Origin: Acidobacteriota bacterium
Lineage (GTDB): Bacteria > Acidobacteriota > Terriglobia > Terriglobales > Acidobacteriaceae
Direction: 5' to 3'
Assembly: GCA_003224995.1 (NCBI GenBank)
Contig: QIAI01000017.1
Coordinates: forward strand, 1 to 5,194
Length of the DNA stretch: 5,194 bases
Both the position numbers and the translations under genes were made by a program. Numbering within the stretch: position 1 is the stretch's first letter; the number at the start of each line of letters is the position of its first letter. The notes beneath the pieces are model-generated. The model did not search any database and was not told the origin of the DNA. It saw only the letters and a program-made list of their open reading frames with translations. Shown one piece after another: positions 1 through 5,194 of this stretch.

Positions 1-869
1 TTTGCTACAGTCCGGAGTTTATTGCACTGGGCAGCGTCATGCGCGACTTCCTGAATCCGGACATGCTCTTGATTGGGGAGTCCGATGCGCGCGCGGGAGA
101 CACCCTGCAGTCGCTTTACGCCCAGGTCTGTGAGAATAAGCCTGCGATTGCGCGCATGTCGTTCGTCAATGCCGAGATTACCAAGCTCGCGGTCAATACC
201 TACGTCACCACCAAGATCAGTTACGCCAACATGCTGGCGCGCATCTGCGAGCAGCTTCCCGGAGCGAACGTGGATGTGATCACCTCGGCGCTGGGACTCG
301 ACACGCGCATCGGGCCCAAGTATTTGAAGGGCGCCCTCAGCTACGGGGGACCGTGCTTTCCGCGCGACAACCTGGCACTTGCACAACTGGCTCAACAGTT
401 GCACGTACCTCCCGACCTGGCGCAAACCGTCGATCGGTTCAATCGCGCGCAGGTTTCCTGGCTGGCGGACGTGGTGCAACGCACAGAAGGAAGCGCAGGA
501 ATTCTTGGGCTGACCTACAAGGCAGGGACCGATGTGGTGGAGGAGGCTGCGGGCTTTCTGCTGGCCAAAGAACTTCTTGCCCGCGGCGTTTCGGTGCTGG
601 CTTTTGATCCGGCGTATGGACAGAATTCTCGCGGACCGGTGCTGGAGAAACTGCGCTTCGCTTCGAGTTCGCTTGAGTGCATCCAGAAATCGGATGTAGT
701 CATTCTGGCGACTGCGTGGCCGGAGTTCGCCACAATTGCCTCCGAGCAATGGGCGCGCCATGCCAGCCAGAAGCGTACGGTGATTGACTGCTGGAGAGCT
801 GTGAAGTTTTTGCGCGAAGAACCAGGCGTGCATTACCTGGCTCTGGGTCTAGGAGAAGGCTTCGTATGA
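1..869 (+). CDS. UDP-glucose/GDP-mannose dehydrogenase family protein (nucleotide-sugar dehydrogenase), 5' partial
   Basis: This enzyme family oxidises the C6 alcohol of a nucleotide sugar to a carboxylate with two NAD+, supplying uronic acids for surface polysaccharides in the cytoplasm. The frame is open from the left edge (codon phase starts at base 3), and the first visible residues, CYSPEFIALGSV before MRDFLNPD, are typical internal family sequence. The ATG at 39 is therefore not the real start. About 288 residues are visible. Family members are usually about 430-450 residues, so the N-terminal Rossmann NAD domain is outside. Counting from the Met at 39, the central domain holds NTYVTTKISYAN (Lys59, the conserved catalytic-site lysine) and GGPCFPRD with the nucleophilic Cys106 (codon 354-356). 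The C-terminal UDP-binding domain starts near GILGLTYKAGTDVVEEA (154-170), with VLAFDPAY and ILATAWPEF following. The active-site residues look intact. The gene ends in an ATGA overlap with the next gene. Substrate (UDP-glucose, UDP-GlcNAc/ManNAc or GDP-mannose) is not decidable from this part. Confidence 0.93.
   Translation, partial: CYSPEFIALGSVMRDFLNPDMLLIGESDARAGDTLQSLYAQVCENKPAIARMSFVNAEITKLAVNTYVTTKISYANMLARICEQLPGANVDVITSALGLDTRIGPKYLKGALSYGGPCFPRDNLALAQLAQQLHVPPDLAQTVDRFNRAQVSWLADVVQRTEGSAGILGLTYKAGTDVVEEAAGFLLAKELLARGVSVLAFDPAYGQNSRGPVLEKLRFASSSLECIQKSDVVILATAWPEFATIASEQWARHASQKRTVIDCWRAVKFLREEPGVHYLALGLGEGFV
851..859 (+). promoter_or_regulatory. Ribosome binding site for the 866 start
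   Basis: The purine-rich AGGAGAAGG lies 6 nt before the ATG at 866, inside the end of the dehydrogenase gene. It supports ATG 866 as the start and translational coupling through the ATGA overlap (866-869). Confidence 0.7.
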
Positions 870-1840
870 GCGCGAGCTCCAGCACAGCGAAGCGCCCGGG
901 CATAACGCTTTTTGCGACTCCCAAGAAGTTTGAAGGTCACATTGGCGTGATTCAGCGGAACGCGATCCAAAGCTGGACGCTCATGACGCCCACACCTGAA
1001 ATTATCCTCTTTGGGGACGAGCCGGGCACGTCGGAAATCGCGGCGGAGTTCGGCTTGCGGCATGTCCCCAGGGTGAAATGTAACCGCTGGGGCACGCCTT
1101 TGATCAGCGATCTATTCGAGCAAGCCGAAAAACTCGGGCGGGGCACGATCGTAAGTTACGTCAACTCGGACATCATTTTGTTCGATGATTTTGCGCAGGC
1201 GCTGGTGCGAGTTTCTGCTTGGAGTGATCACTTCCTGATGGTCGGCAGGCGCACGGATCTCGACATCAAACAGGCTCTTGACTTCCGCAATGATTGGGCA
1301 GCGCAGTTGCGTGGCGGTGCTCTCCGCGAAGGCAACCTGCAGATTGCGCGCAGTATCGACTACTTCGCTTTTTCGCGAGGGCTCTATGCTTCCATCCCGG
1401 CACTGGCGATCGGCCGTTTCTGGTGGGACAACTGGCTTCTGTGGAAGGCGCGCTCCCTGGGAGCGAGCGTGGTGGATGCGACAGGTGCCGTGCTGGTCGT
1501 GCATCAGAATCATGATTACTCCCATACGACCTACGGCCCGAGCAAGGAAGAAATGATGGCGAGTGAGGAGTGCATTCTGAATGCGCGCCTCACCTGCGAA
1601 CAGAATCCGGCCGACTATGATGAGGGCTTCTTCTGGCGATATGCGTATACCATCGACGACGCTACGCACCGGCTGACCGCAAATGGTATTCAGCCGAGTC
1701 CGCGACGGCTGTGGAAACAGTTCAAGCGTTACAGTTCGCGGCCGCTGGGCATGGCGAAGTTGGTGAAACGCAGCCTGGGTCGAAGGCCCGCGCCAGCGAA
1801 ACCGAAAAAGGCGATCGTGGAGAACCAGCCATGGCGCTAG
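866..1840 (+). CDS. Putative GT-A-fold glycosyltransferase-like protein, poorly characterised family
   Basis: This 324-residue protein is read from ATG 866, which overlaps the stop of the dehydrogenase by 4 bp. I do not recognise a named family with certainty. The order of motifs resembles GT-A nucleotide-diphospho-sugar transferases. A beta-strand opening, GITLFATPK (12-20), is followed by SWTLMTPTPEIILFGDE (36-52) and then by VSYVNSDIILFDDF (96-109), where NSD sits where a DxD-like metal site would be expected. Next come IDYFAFSRGLY (164-174), the aromatic stretch RFWWDNWLLWKARSLG (184-199), and HQNHDYSH (213-220). The C-terminus from about 280 is basic (many Arg/Lys), possibly for membrane or polymer association. 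No signal peptide or transmembrane segment is visible, so it should be cytoplasmic. Its place between a nucleotide-sugar dehydrogenase and a methyltransferase, with overlaps on both sides, supports a role in glycan assembly. Donor and acceptor are unknown, and it could also be a non-catalytic GT-A homologue. Confidence 0.8.
   Translation: MSASSSTAKRPGITLFATPKKFEGHIGVIQRNAIQSWTLMTPTPEIILFGDEPGTSEIAAEFGLRHVPRVKCNRWGTPLISDLFEQAEKLGRGTIVSYVNSDIILFDDFAQALVRVSAWSDHFLMVGRRTDLDIKQALDFRNDWAAQLRGGALREGNLQIARSIDYFAFSRGLYASIPALAIGRFWWDNWLLWKARSLGASVVDATGAVLVVHQNHDYSHTTYGPSKEEMMASEECILNARLTCEQNPADYDEGFFWRYAYTIDDATHRLTANGIQPSPRRLWKQFKRYSSRPLGMAKLVKRSLGRRPAPAKPKKAIVENQPWR
1819..1822 (+). promoter_or_regulatory. 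Shine-Dalgarno GGAG that fixes the start of the methyltransferase at 1831
   Basis: GGAG sits 8 nt before ATG 1831. The same frame is open back to an ATG at 1711, but the 40 extra residues would lie wholly inside the preceding gene and are Gly/Ala/Glu-rich with no domain character. The start at 1831 is therefore preferred. Confidence 0.65.
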
Positions 1841-2622
1841 GTTTCCGCAGGCAGGCGCGCTGGGCTTTTTCGCCGGGTGTGGGCGAGGACGAGCATCTGG
1901 GGCAGACCTTCCGCATTCTCCGAAACAAGTGGGGCGAGGTCCCGGGAGGCGAACAGACCCGGGTGCGGTCGGAAGATTGGCTGAAGCTCTCCGATCAGGA
2001 GTTACTTCGCCGTTGGTCGGAGGCTCTGGCCGATTCCTCCACAGGGCCCTCCTACTCGGTGCGTGGTTGGTATCACACTCTGTATAGCGACGTGTTCCGC
2101 GGCAAGAAAGTGCTGGAGGTGGGCTCGGGCCTGGGCTTTGACGGGATTACTTTCGCTGCCAGCGGGGCCGAGTGGACCTTCGTCGATGTGGTCGAGACCA
2201 ACCTTGAAATCGTGAAGCGGCTGTGCCAACTGAAAGGTCTGACCAACGTGCGCTTCTGTTATATGGAAGATGTCCGCGCGCTAGCTACGCTGCCTAAGGA
2301 TTATGCGGCGATCTACGGACAAGGGTCCCTGATTAATCTGCCGCTCGAAGCAACCCGGGTGGAGGCGCAAGCGCTGCTGAAGCACCTACCCGTCGGGGGA
2401 CGCTGGATTGAGCTAGCCTATCCCAAGCGACGCTGGATTCACGACGGCCGCATGCCGGCGGACAAGTGGGGCAAAAAGACGGATGGCGGCGCGCCCTGGG
2501 TAGAGTGGCATGACCTGAAGAAGATTCGGGAGTTCCTGGCTCCAGCCCAGTTCGATGTGGTATTCACGCTGGATTTTCACAAGTACGATTTCAACTGGTT
2601 TGATTTGATTCGGAGGTCTTGA
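1831..2622 (+). CDS. Class I SAM-dependent methyltransferase
   Basis: This 263-residue cytoplasmic enzyme should transfer a methyl group from S-adenosylmethionine. The Rossmann-type core begins at about residue 92. Motif I is VLEVGSGLGFDG (94-105), the glycine-rich SAM loop. VDVVETNLEIVKR (118-130) supplies the acidic residue (Asp119) expected to bind the ribose. MEDVRAL (145-151) is the motif III region, and DYAAIYGQGSLINLPL (157-172) resembles motif IV and the following helix. The first 90 residues, with a WSEALADSSTGPSYSVRGWY stretch (62-81), probably form a substrate-side cap. The C-terminus is aromatic (FHKYDFNWFDLIRRS). The ATG at 1831 overlaps the preceding gene by 10 bp and has a GGAG site. 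Position in the cluster suggests methylation of a sugar or glycan intermediate, but the acceptor cannot be deduced; small-molecule or lipid methylation is an alternative. Confidence 0.85.
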   Translation: MALGFRRQARWAFSPGVGEDEHLGQTFRILRNKWGEVPGGEQTRVRSEDWLKLSDQELLRRWSEALADSSTGPSYSVRGWYHTLYSDVFRGKKVLEVGSGLGFDGITFAASGAEWTFVDVVETNLEIVKRLCQLKGLTNVRFCYMEDVRALATLPKDYAAIYGQGSLINLPLEATRVEAQALLKHLPVGGRWIELAYPKRRWIHDGRMPADKWGKKTDGGAPWVEWHDLKKIREFLAPAQFDVVFTLDFHKYDFNWFDLIRRS

Positions 2623-2705
2623 GCTGCGAGCTTGGAGCCTCGAGCTCAATTGCAACAACCCATTAGAAGCATTTGCTTCTGGCTCGTAGCTCGTAGCCCG
2701 TAGCT
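2622..2705. repeat. Imperfect inverted repeat made of 7-bp units, with an inner perfect hairpin
   Basis: The left arm (2622-2646) and the right arm (2681-2705) are complementary at 18 of 25 positions, with two more G-U pairs possible in RNA. Each arm is itself a degenerate 7-bp tandem repeat: GCTGCGA, GCTTGGA, GCCTCGA on the left (2623-2643) and GCTCGTA, GCTCGTA, GCCCGTA on the right (2682-2702). Between them is a perfect short hairpin, AGAAGCA-TT-TGCTTCT (2665-2680). The element begins at the stop codon of the methyltransferase and fills most of the spacer. It could act as an RNA stem-loop that stabilises the upstream message or attenuates transcription. There is no U-tract, so a classical intrinsic terminator is unlikely. 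It may also be a dispersed REP-like element. Confidence 0.65.
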
Positions 2706-2730
2706 TGAAACCACAGATTCTACCAACACT

Positions 2731-3519
2731 GTGAAAAATCCTTTTCGTAAGCATAAGCCGATCGCGGCACTTCCCGTGCAATTGCCTTATCCGGTCGATA
2801 TCCGGCGGCGAAACTATAAGGATGAAGGCATTCGCCGACACGGCGGCCTTGAAGTCTTCGACGCTCCGAACGCCCTCGCTATCAACCAGGCTCGCATGGC
2901 CAATCTGGAAGCCATGCACTTGCCGCTCGCGGGAAAGCGGGTGCTGGATGTGGGTTGCGGAGTTGGTCACCTTGGAGCCAAGTTGGTGCAGATGGGCGCT
3001 TCGGTGGTGTGCGTGGATGGCCGTGAGTCCAACATCGCCAGCCTCCGAACGCGTTATCCTCAGCTCGAGGGGCATGTTGGAAATGTGGAGACTTAGCCAT
3101 TAGCTCGCTTCGGGCGTTTTCTTACGGTCTTCTCCTACGGCCTGCTCTATCACCTGGAAAACCCACTGCCGTCGCTGCGCAACATGGAATCGGTTTGCGA
3201 TGAGATGCTGCTGCTGGAAACCATCGTTTGCGATCACCAGTTGGCGATGGTACGGATGGAAGATGAAAGTACCGACGTAAACCAGGCGCTGGGCGGGATT
3301 GCCGGCCGTCCGACTCCGCACTACGTTGTGCTTGCGCTCAACCGGATCGGGTTCGGTTACGTTTATGCTCCCGTCACGCCGCCCGAGCACGAAGATTTTA
3401 GATTCGAATGGAGAAACAATTTGGATACCGCGCGAGACGGCCACAACTTACGCTGCATTTTCGTCGCGTCACGCAGCGAGTTGAAGAACCCTGCGTTGTT
3501 ATCGCTCTTGCGGGACTAG
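2731..3519 (+). pseudogene. SAM-dependent methyltransferase interrupted by an in-frame amber codon
   Basis: One reading frame of 263 codons runs from GTG 2731 to TAG 3517-3519 and is broken only by TAG at 3094-3096 (codon 122). The first part (121 residues) holds motif I VLDVGCGVGHLG (71-82) and the acidic loop VCVDGRESNI (93-102). The second part, in the same frame, continues with FSYGLLYHLENP (134-145), the usual motif IV region of class I methyltransferases. It then runs through SVCDEMLLLETIVCDH, HYVVLALNRIGFGYVYAP and a conserved-looking C-terminus to SLLRD. Sequence on both sides of the stop reads as one protein, so this is a single nonsense change, perhaps GAG to TAG, or a base-call error. 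A gene finder would report two pieces: 2731-3096, and 3184-3519 from an internal ATG. The first piece alone lacks half the fold. TAG ends two other frames here (1838-1840 and 3517-3519), so amber readthrough is not suggested. The GTG start has no clear ribosome site; TAG at 2701-2703 limits the frame upstream. Confidence 0.8.
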
Positions 3520-3531
3520 AGAACCATTCAC

Positions 3532-3554
3532 CACAGAGACACAGAGGCACAGAG
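3532..3554. repeat. Three-copy CACAGAG direct repeat, 8-bp period
   Basis: CACAGAG occurs at 3532-3538, 3540-3546 and 3548-3554, separated by single bases A and G. It lies 12 bp after the stop of the disrupted methyltransferase. From memory, similar CACAGAGacACAGAG stretches recur in intergenic DNA of many environmental bacteria. Function is unknown. Confidence 0.7.
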
Positions 3555-3589
3555 AAATTCAGCTAAGAAACGCACTGTGCCATGGCAGC

Positions 3590-3601
3590 ATGCGATCGCA
3601 T
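3590..3601. repeat. 12-bp perfect palindrome ATGCGATCGCAT
   Basis: ATGCGATCGCAT is its own reverse complement and contains the octamer GCGATCGC. It lies 26 bp before the GTG start of the glycosyltransferase. It could be a dimeric repressor site or a methylation/restriction target, but a chance palindrome is possible. Confidence 0.4.
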
Positions 3602-3627
3602 TTGATACGACGCCTGGTTAAAATCCG

Positions 3628-4524
3628 GTGAGCGCAACCGACAACCCATCTCCAACATCGCCTACCTGGCCGAGGATCAGCCTGGTCACGCCAGTCTTTA
3701 ACTCCGCTCGCTATCTGGAGGCCGCTATCCGCTCGGTGCTGAGCCAGGGATATCCGAACCTGGAATACACCATCGTGGACGGCGGCTCGACCGATGGCAG
3801 CCTGGAAATCATTCGCAAGTACGAAGCGCAACTCCACGGCTGGATCAGCGAGCCCGACCGCGGGATGTACGACGCCATCAACAAAGGATTCGCGCGTTCG
3901 TCCGGCGAAGTGATGGGCTGGATTAGCGCCACCGACATGCTGCACGCCGGTTCCCTGTTTGTGGTGGGAAGCGTGTTTCAAACCTTTCCGCAGGTAGAGT
4001 GGATCACGGGGCGGCCGACGGGATTTAACGATGACGGCATGGCGGTGGAGATTCTGAAGCTGCGGCGCTGGTCACGCATGGCGTTTCTGGCGGGCGCGAA
4101 TCGCTACATCCAGCAGGAATCGACGTACTGGAAGCGCAGCCTGTGGGAGCGTGCCGGGAGCCGAGTTGATGACTCGCGCCGCAACGGAAGTGACTTTGAA
4201 TTGTGGGTACGCTTTTTCCGTTACGCGAAACTTTATTCCGTCGATGCCCTGATTGGCGGTTTTCGTTCGCACCCCGATTCGCTGGGGCTGCAGAATCTGG
4301 ACGAATGTCATCGCATCCATGAGGCAATCGTCGAGCAGGAAATCGCTTCCCTGCCGAATGCCTCTGGATTAATGCGCTTTCGCGCGTTCAGCGCTCGAGT
4401 GCTTCGCGTGCCTGCGCTGGAGAAGCCGTGGCGCAAGTTGCTACTGGGATCCCTGGCGAAACTACCGGGCGTCGATCGCACGCCCATCATTCGCCACCGC
4501 AACGGGATTTGGGTAATGGAGTAA
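3628..4524 (+). CDS. Glycosyltransferase family 2 protein
   Basis: This 298-residue protein should transfer a sugar from a nucleotide donor to a growing surface glycan, on the cytoplasmic side of the membrane. The N-terminal GT-A domain is classic: ISLVTPVFNSARYLEAAIRS (17-36), then SVLSQGYPNLEYTIVDGGSTDGS (36-58). WISEPDRGMYDAINKGFARSSGEV (72-95) is the usual second nucleotide-binding segment. The metal site that normally reads N-S/A-D-D is WISATDM here (98-104), so the first Asp is replaced by Thr102 while Asp103 stays. QQESTYWKRSLWERAG (162-177) and GSDFELWVRFFRYAKLYSVD (187-206) follow, with Asp189 a candidate catalytic base. The C-terminal 60 residues are basic with no clear membrane helix. 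The GTG start is chosen because TAA at 3619-3621 closes the frame just upstream; the ribosome site is weak. The length is usual for short GT2 enzymes such as those of colanic-acid-like loci. Donor and linkage are unknown. Confidence 0.92.
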   Translation: MSATDNPSPTSPTWPRISLVTPVFNSARYLEAAIRSVLSQGYPNLEYTIVDGGSTDGSLEIIRKYEAQLHGWISEPDRGMYDAINKGFARSSGEVMGWISATDMLHAGSLFVVGSVFQTFPQVEWITGRPTGFNDDGMAVEILKLRRWSRMAFLAGANRYIQQESTYWKRSLWERAGSRVDDSRRNGSDFELWVRFFRYAKLYSVDALIGGFRSHPDSLGLQNLDECHRIHEAIVEQEIASLPNASGLMRFRAFSARVLRVPALEKPWRKLLLGSLAKLPGVDRTPIIRHRNGIWVME

Positions 4525-4541
4525 GTTGGGTGGAACTGCGT

Positions 4542-5009
4542 TTATTTCGCCTGCGCGAAGTCTTCTACCACAAATAACTGATTCCCCTTGATGGCGACGC
4601 CGATGCCCACGACATTCATATCCCGATCCAGCAGGTTGGCGCGATGTGTGGGCGACTTCACAAATTCCGAATGAGCTTCGGCCGCGGTTCGCGCCTGCAC
4701 TACGTTTTCCGAAAGCCATTGGAAGTGTGCTCCAGCACGCGTGACACGAGCGGGCAACGCGGGTTCACCGGGCAGCCGGTGGGAAACTTCGTTGTGCCGT
4801 GCCATCTCCTTCGCATGGGCGCGGGCCGCGGACGCCAGAGCTGGACTCCATTTGAGAGCAGGCAATTCCTGTGCCCTGCGCTCCCGGTTTGCGGCCTCGA
4901 AGAGGTGGCGTTCGGCGGCACTCGCACCCCCTTGCGACCAGAGCGCAGTCAAGGAGCAGAACATCAGAACCAGTACGCCGGCGACTCTTGATACCGGGCT
5001 CACCCTCAT
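4542..5009 (-). CDS. Secreted CAP-domain (SCP/PR-1, YkwD-like) protein
   Basis: This 155-residue protein has a Sec signal peptide: basic start MRVSPVSR, a hydrophobic core (VAGVLVLMFCSLTALW, 9-24), and a likely cleavage after ASA at 31. The Cys in LMFC does not fit a lipobox. The mature part is one CAP domain. FEAANRERRAQELPALKWSP (37-56) is the first helix, AHAKEMARHNEVSHR (64-78) carries the conserved His77, WLSENVVQA (98-106) carries Glu101, and SPTHRANLLDRDMNVVGIGV (119-138) carries His122. The end is VVEDFAQAK. These are the usual cavity residues of bacterial YkwD-type proteins, whose biochemical role is mostly unknown (protease, lipid or wall binding have been proposed for relatives). 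The ATG at 5009 is chosen over the one at 5096 because it starts the signal peptide and has GGGAG 7 nt upstream. The gene is convergent with the glycosyltransferase, 17 bp away, and is probably functionally separate. Confidence 0.9.
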   Translation of the reverse strand: MRVSPVSRVAGVLVLMFCSLTALWSQGGASAAERHLFEAANRERRAQELPALKWSPALASAARAHAKEMARHNEVSHRLPGEPALPARVTRAGAHFQWLSENVVQARTAAEAHSEFVKSPTHRANLLDRDMNVVGIGVAIKGNQLFVVEDFAQAK

Positions 5010-5016
5010 TACGACG

Positions 5017-5021
5017 CTCCC
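5017..5021 (-). promoter_or_regulatory. Shine-Dalgarno GGGAG of the CAP-domain gene
   Basis: GGGAG on the - strand lies 7 nt before ATG 5009-5007. With the signal peptide it decides the start and removes the 29 extra residues that an upstream ATG at 5096 would add. Confidence 0.7.
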
Positions 5022-5097
5022 GCTGGCTTGTGAAAGGCCGTTTCCGAAGACTTTTTCCTCCGTGCAACCAAGCCGGCGAGGGGTCAATGATTCCATC

Positions 5098-5125
5098 CGG
5101 GCGCTGAATGGTTTGGCTTCGCCCG
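5098..5125 (-). other. Short stem-loop upstream of the CAP gene
   Basis: CGGGCG (5120-5125 read on the - strand) can pair with CGCCCG (5098-5103), giving a 6-bp GC stem with a 16-nt loop. It sits just after the possible stop at 5131 and before the CAP gene. No T-tract follows, so a terminator is only a possibility. Confidence 0.3.
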
Positions 5126-5130
5126 AATAC

Positions 5131-5193
5131 CTACACTCGGAAATAGTCGGCCCGCCATACCTTGATAGACTTTTTGATTTCGGACTGCGAGAG
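5131..5193 (-). CDS. Possible 3' end of an unidentified gene, running off the right edge
   Basis: A - strand frame enters from the right edge and gives 20 residues, LSQSEIKKSIKVWRADYFRV, before a TAG at 5133-5131. The lysine-rich, aromatic end and the G/C-biased third codon positions look protein-like. The opposite + strand is also open here, and 20 residues are too few for a family call. If real, it would lie 121 bp upstream of the CAP gene on the same strand. Confidence 0.3.
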   Translation of the reverse strand, partial: LSQSEIKKSIKVWRADYFRV

Positions 5194-5194
5194 T

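Noticed and set aside
1112..1669. Long - strand open frame of 185 codons opposite the GT-A-like gene
   Set aside because: It is antisense to a better supported gene with overlaps on both sides, and its translation has no recognisable motif.
1711..1830. N-terminal extension of the methyltransferase to an ATG at 1711
   Set aside because: The 40 residues lie fully inside the preceding gene, have low-complexity composition, and ATG 1831 has its own GGAG site.
2413..3075. Long - strand open frame of 220 codons spanning the end of one methyltransferase, the repeat and the next gene
   Set aside because: It runs antisense across two methyltransferase frames and an intergenic repeat; no domain is visible.
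3602..3624. Possible promoter TTGATA ... TAAAAT before the glycosyltransferase
   Set aside because: The spacer is only 11 bp and the -10-like box ends 3 nt before the start codon.
2623..3627. Both spacers around the broken methyltransferase are exactly 108 bp
   Set aside because: Their sequences are unrelated, so the equal length looks like coincidence.
3559..3981. - strand open frame over the glycosyltransferase start
   Set aside because: It is antisense to the clearly recognisable GT2 N-terminal motifs.
4546..4559. Small hairpin TTCGC-CTGC-GCGAA at the end of the CAP gene as a bidirectional terminator
   Set aside because: Only 5 bp of stem, inside coding sequence, with no T-tract on either strand.
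5010..5096. 29-residue N-terminal extension of the CAP protein
   Set aside because: It would place a charged segment before a normal signal peptide, and the downstream ATG has a well-spaced GGGAG.
5131..5160. IscR-like or sigma-70-like site on the - strand (GACTATTTCCGAG...GGTAT)
   Set aside because: Spacing differs from the known IscR type 1 pattern by several bases, and no good -35/-10 pair is present.

Overview
The window is a piece of a bacterial cell-surface glycan (exopolysaccharide, capsule or O-antigen type) locus. Five genes or gene remnants lie on the + strand, and an unrelated secreted CAP-domain gene lies convergently on the - strand. The DNA is moderately GC-rich and uses ATG and GTG starts. 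Its intergenic spacers carry short-period repeats (CACAGAG octamers and GCTCGTA-like heptamers). From memory, such spacers are common in Acidobacteriota and other environmental lineages. That placement is an inference from style, not from a marker gene.

Layout. Positions 1-869 hold the catalytic and C-terminal parts of a UDP-glucose/GDP-mannose dehydrogenase-family enzyme, whose NAD-binding N-terminus lies before the window. It overlaps by 4 bp (ATGA) with a 324-residue protein (866-1840) that looks like a poorly characterised GT-A-type glycosyltransferase. That gene overlaps by 10 bp with a class I SAM-dependent methyltransferase (1831-2622). These three genes form a tightly coupled translational unit. 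A 108-bp spacer with a large imperfect inverted repeat built of 7-bp units follows. Next is a second SAM methyltransferase gene (2731-3519), broken by one in-frame amber codon at 3094-3096 while the rest of the frame stays intact. Another 108-bp spacer carries a three-copy CACAGAG repeat and a 12-bp perfect palindrome. It leads to a family 2 glycosyltransferase (3628-4524). After 17 bp, the convergent CAP/SCP-domain secreted protein (4542-5009, - strand) begins. At the right edge a short - strand reading frame (5131-5193) may be the tail of another gene.

How the genes fit together. The dehydrogenase would supply a nucleotide-activated uronic acid, the two glycosyltransferase-type proteins would build the glycan, and the methyltransferases could cap or decorate sugars or a lipid or amino group. 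The exact sugar and acceptors cannot be read from the sequence. The CAP protein probably is not part of this pathway.

I see no RNA genes, CRISPR arrays, transposases or phage genes, and no clear evidence of a new type of biological system. The points most worth a second look are the amber-disrupted methyltransferase, the heptamer inverted repeat, and the little-known protein at 866-1840.
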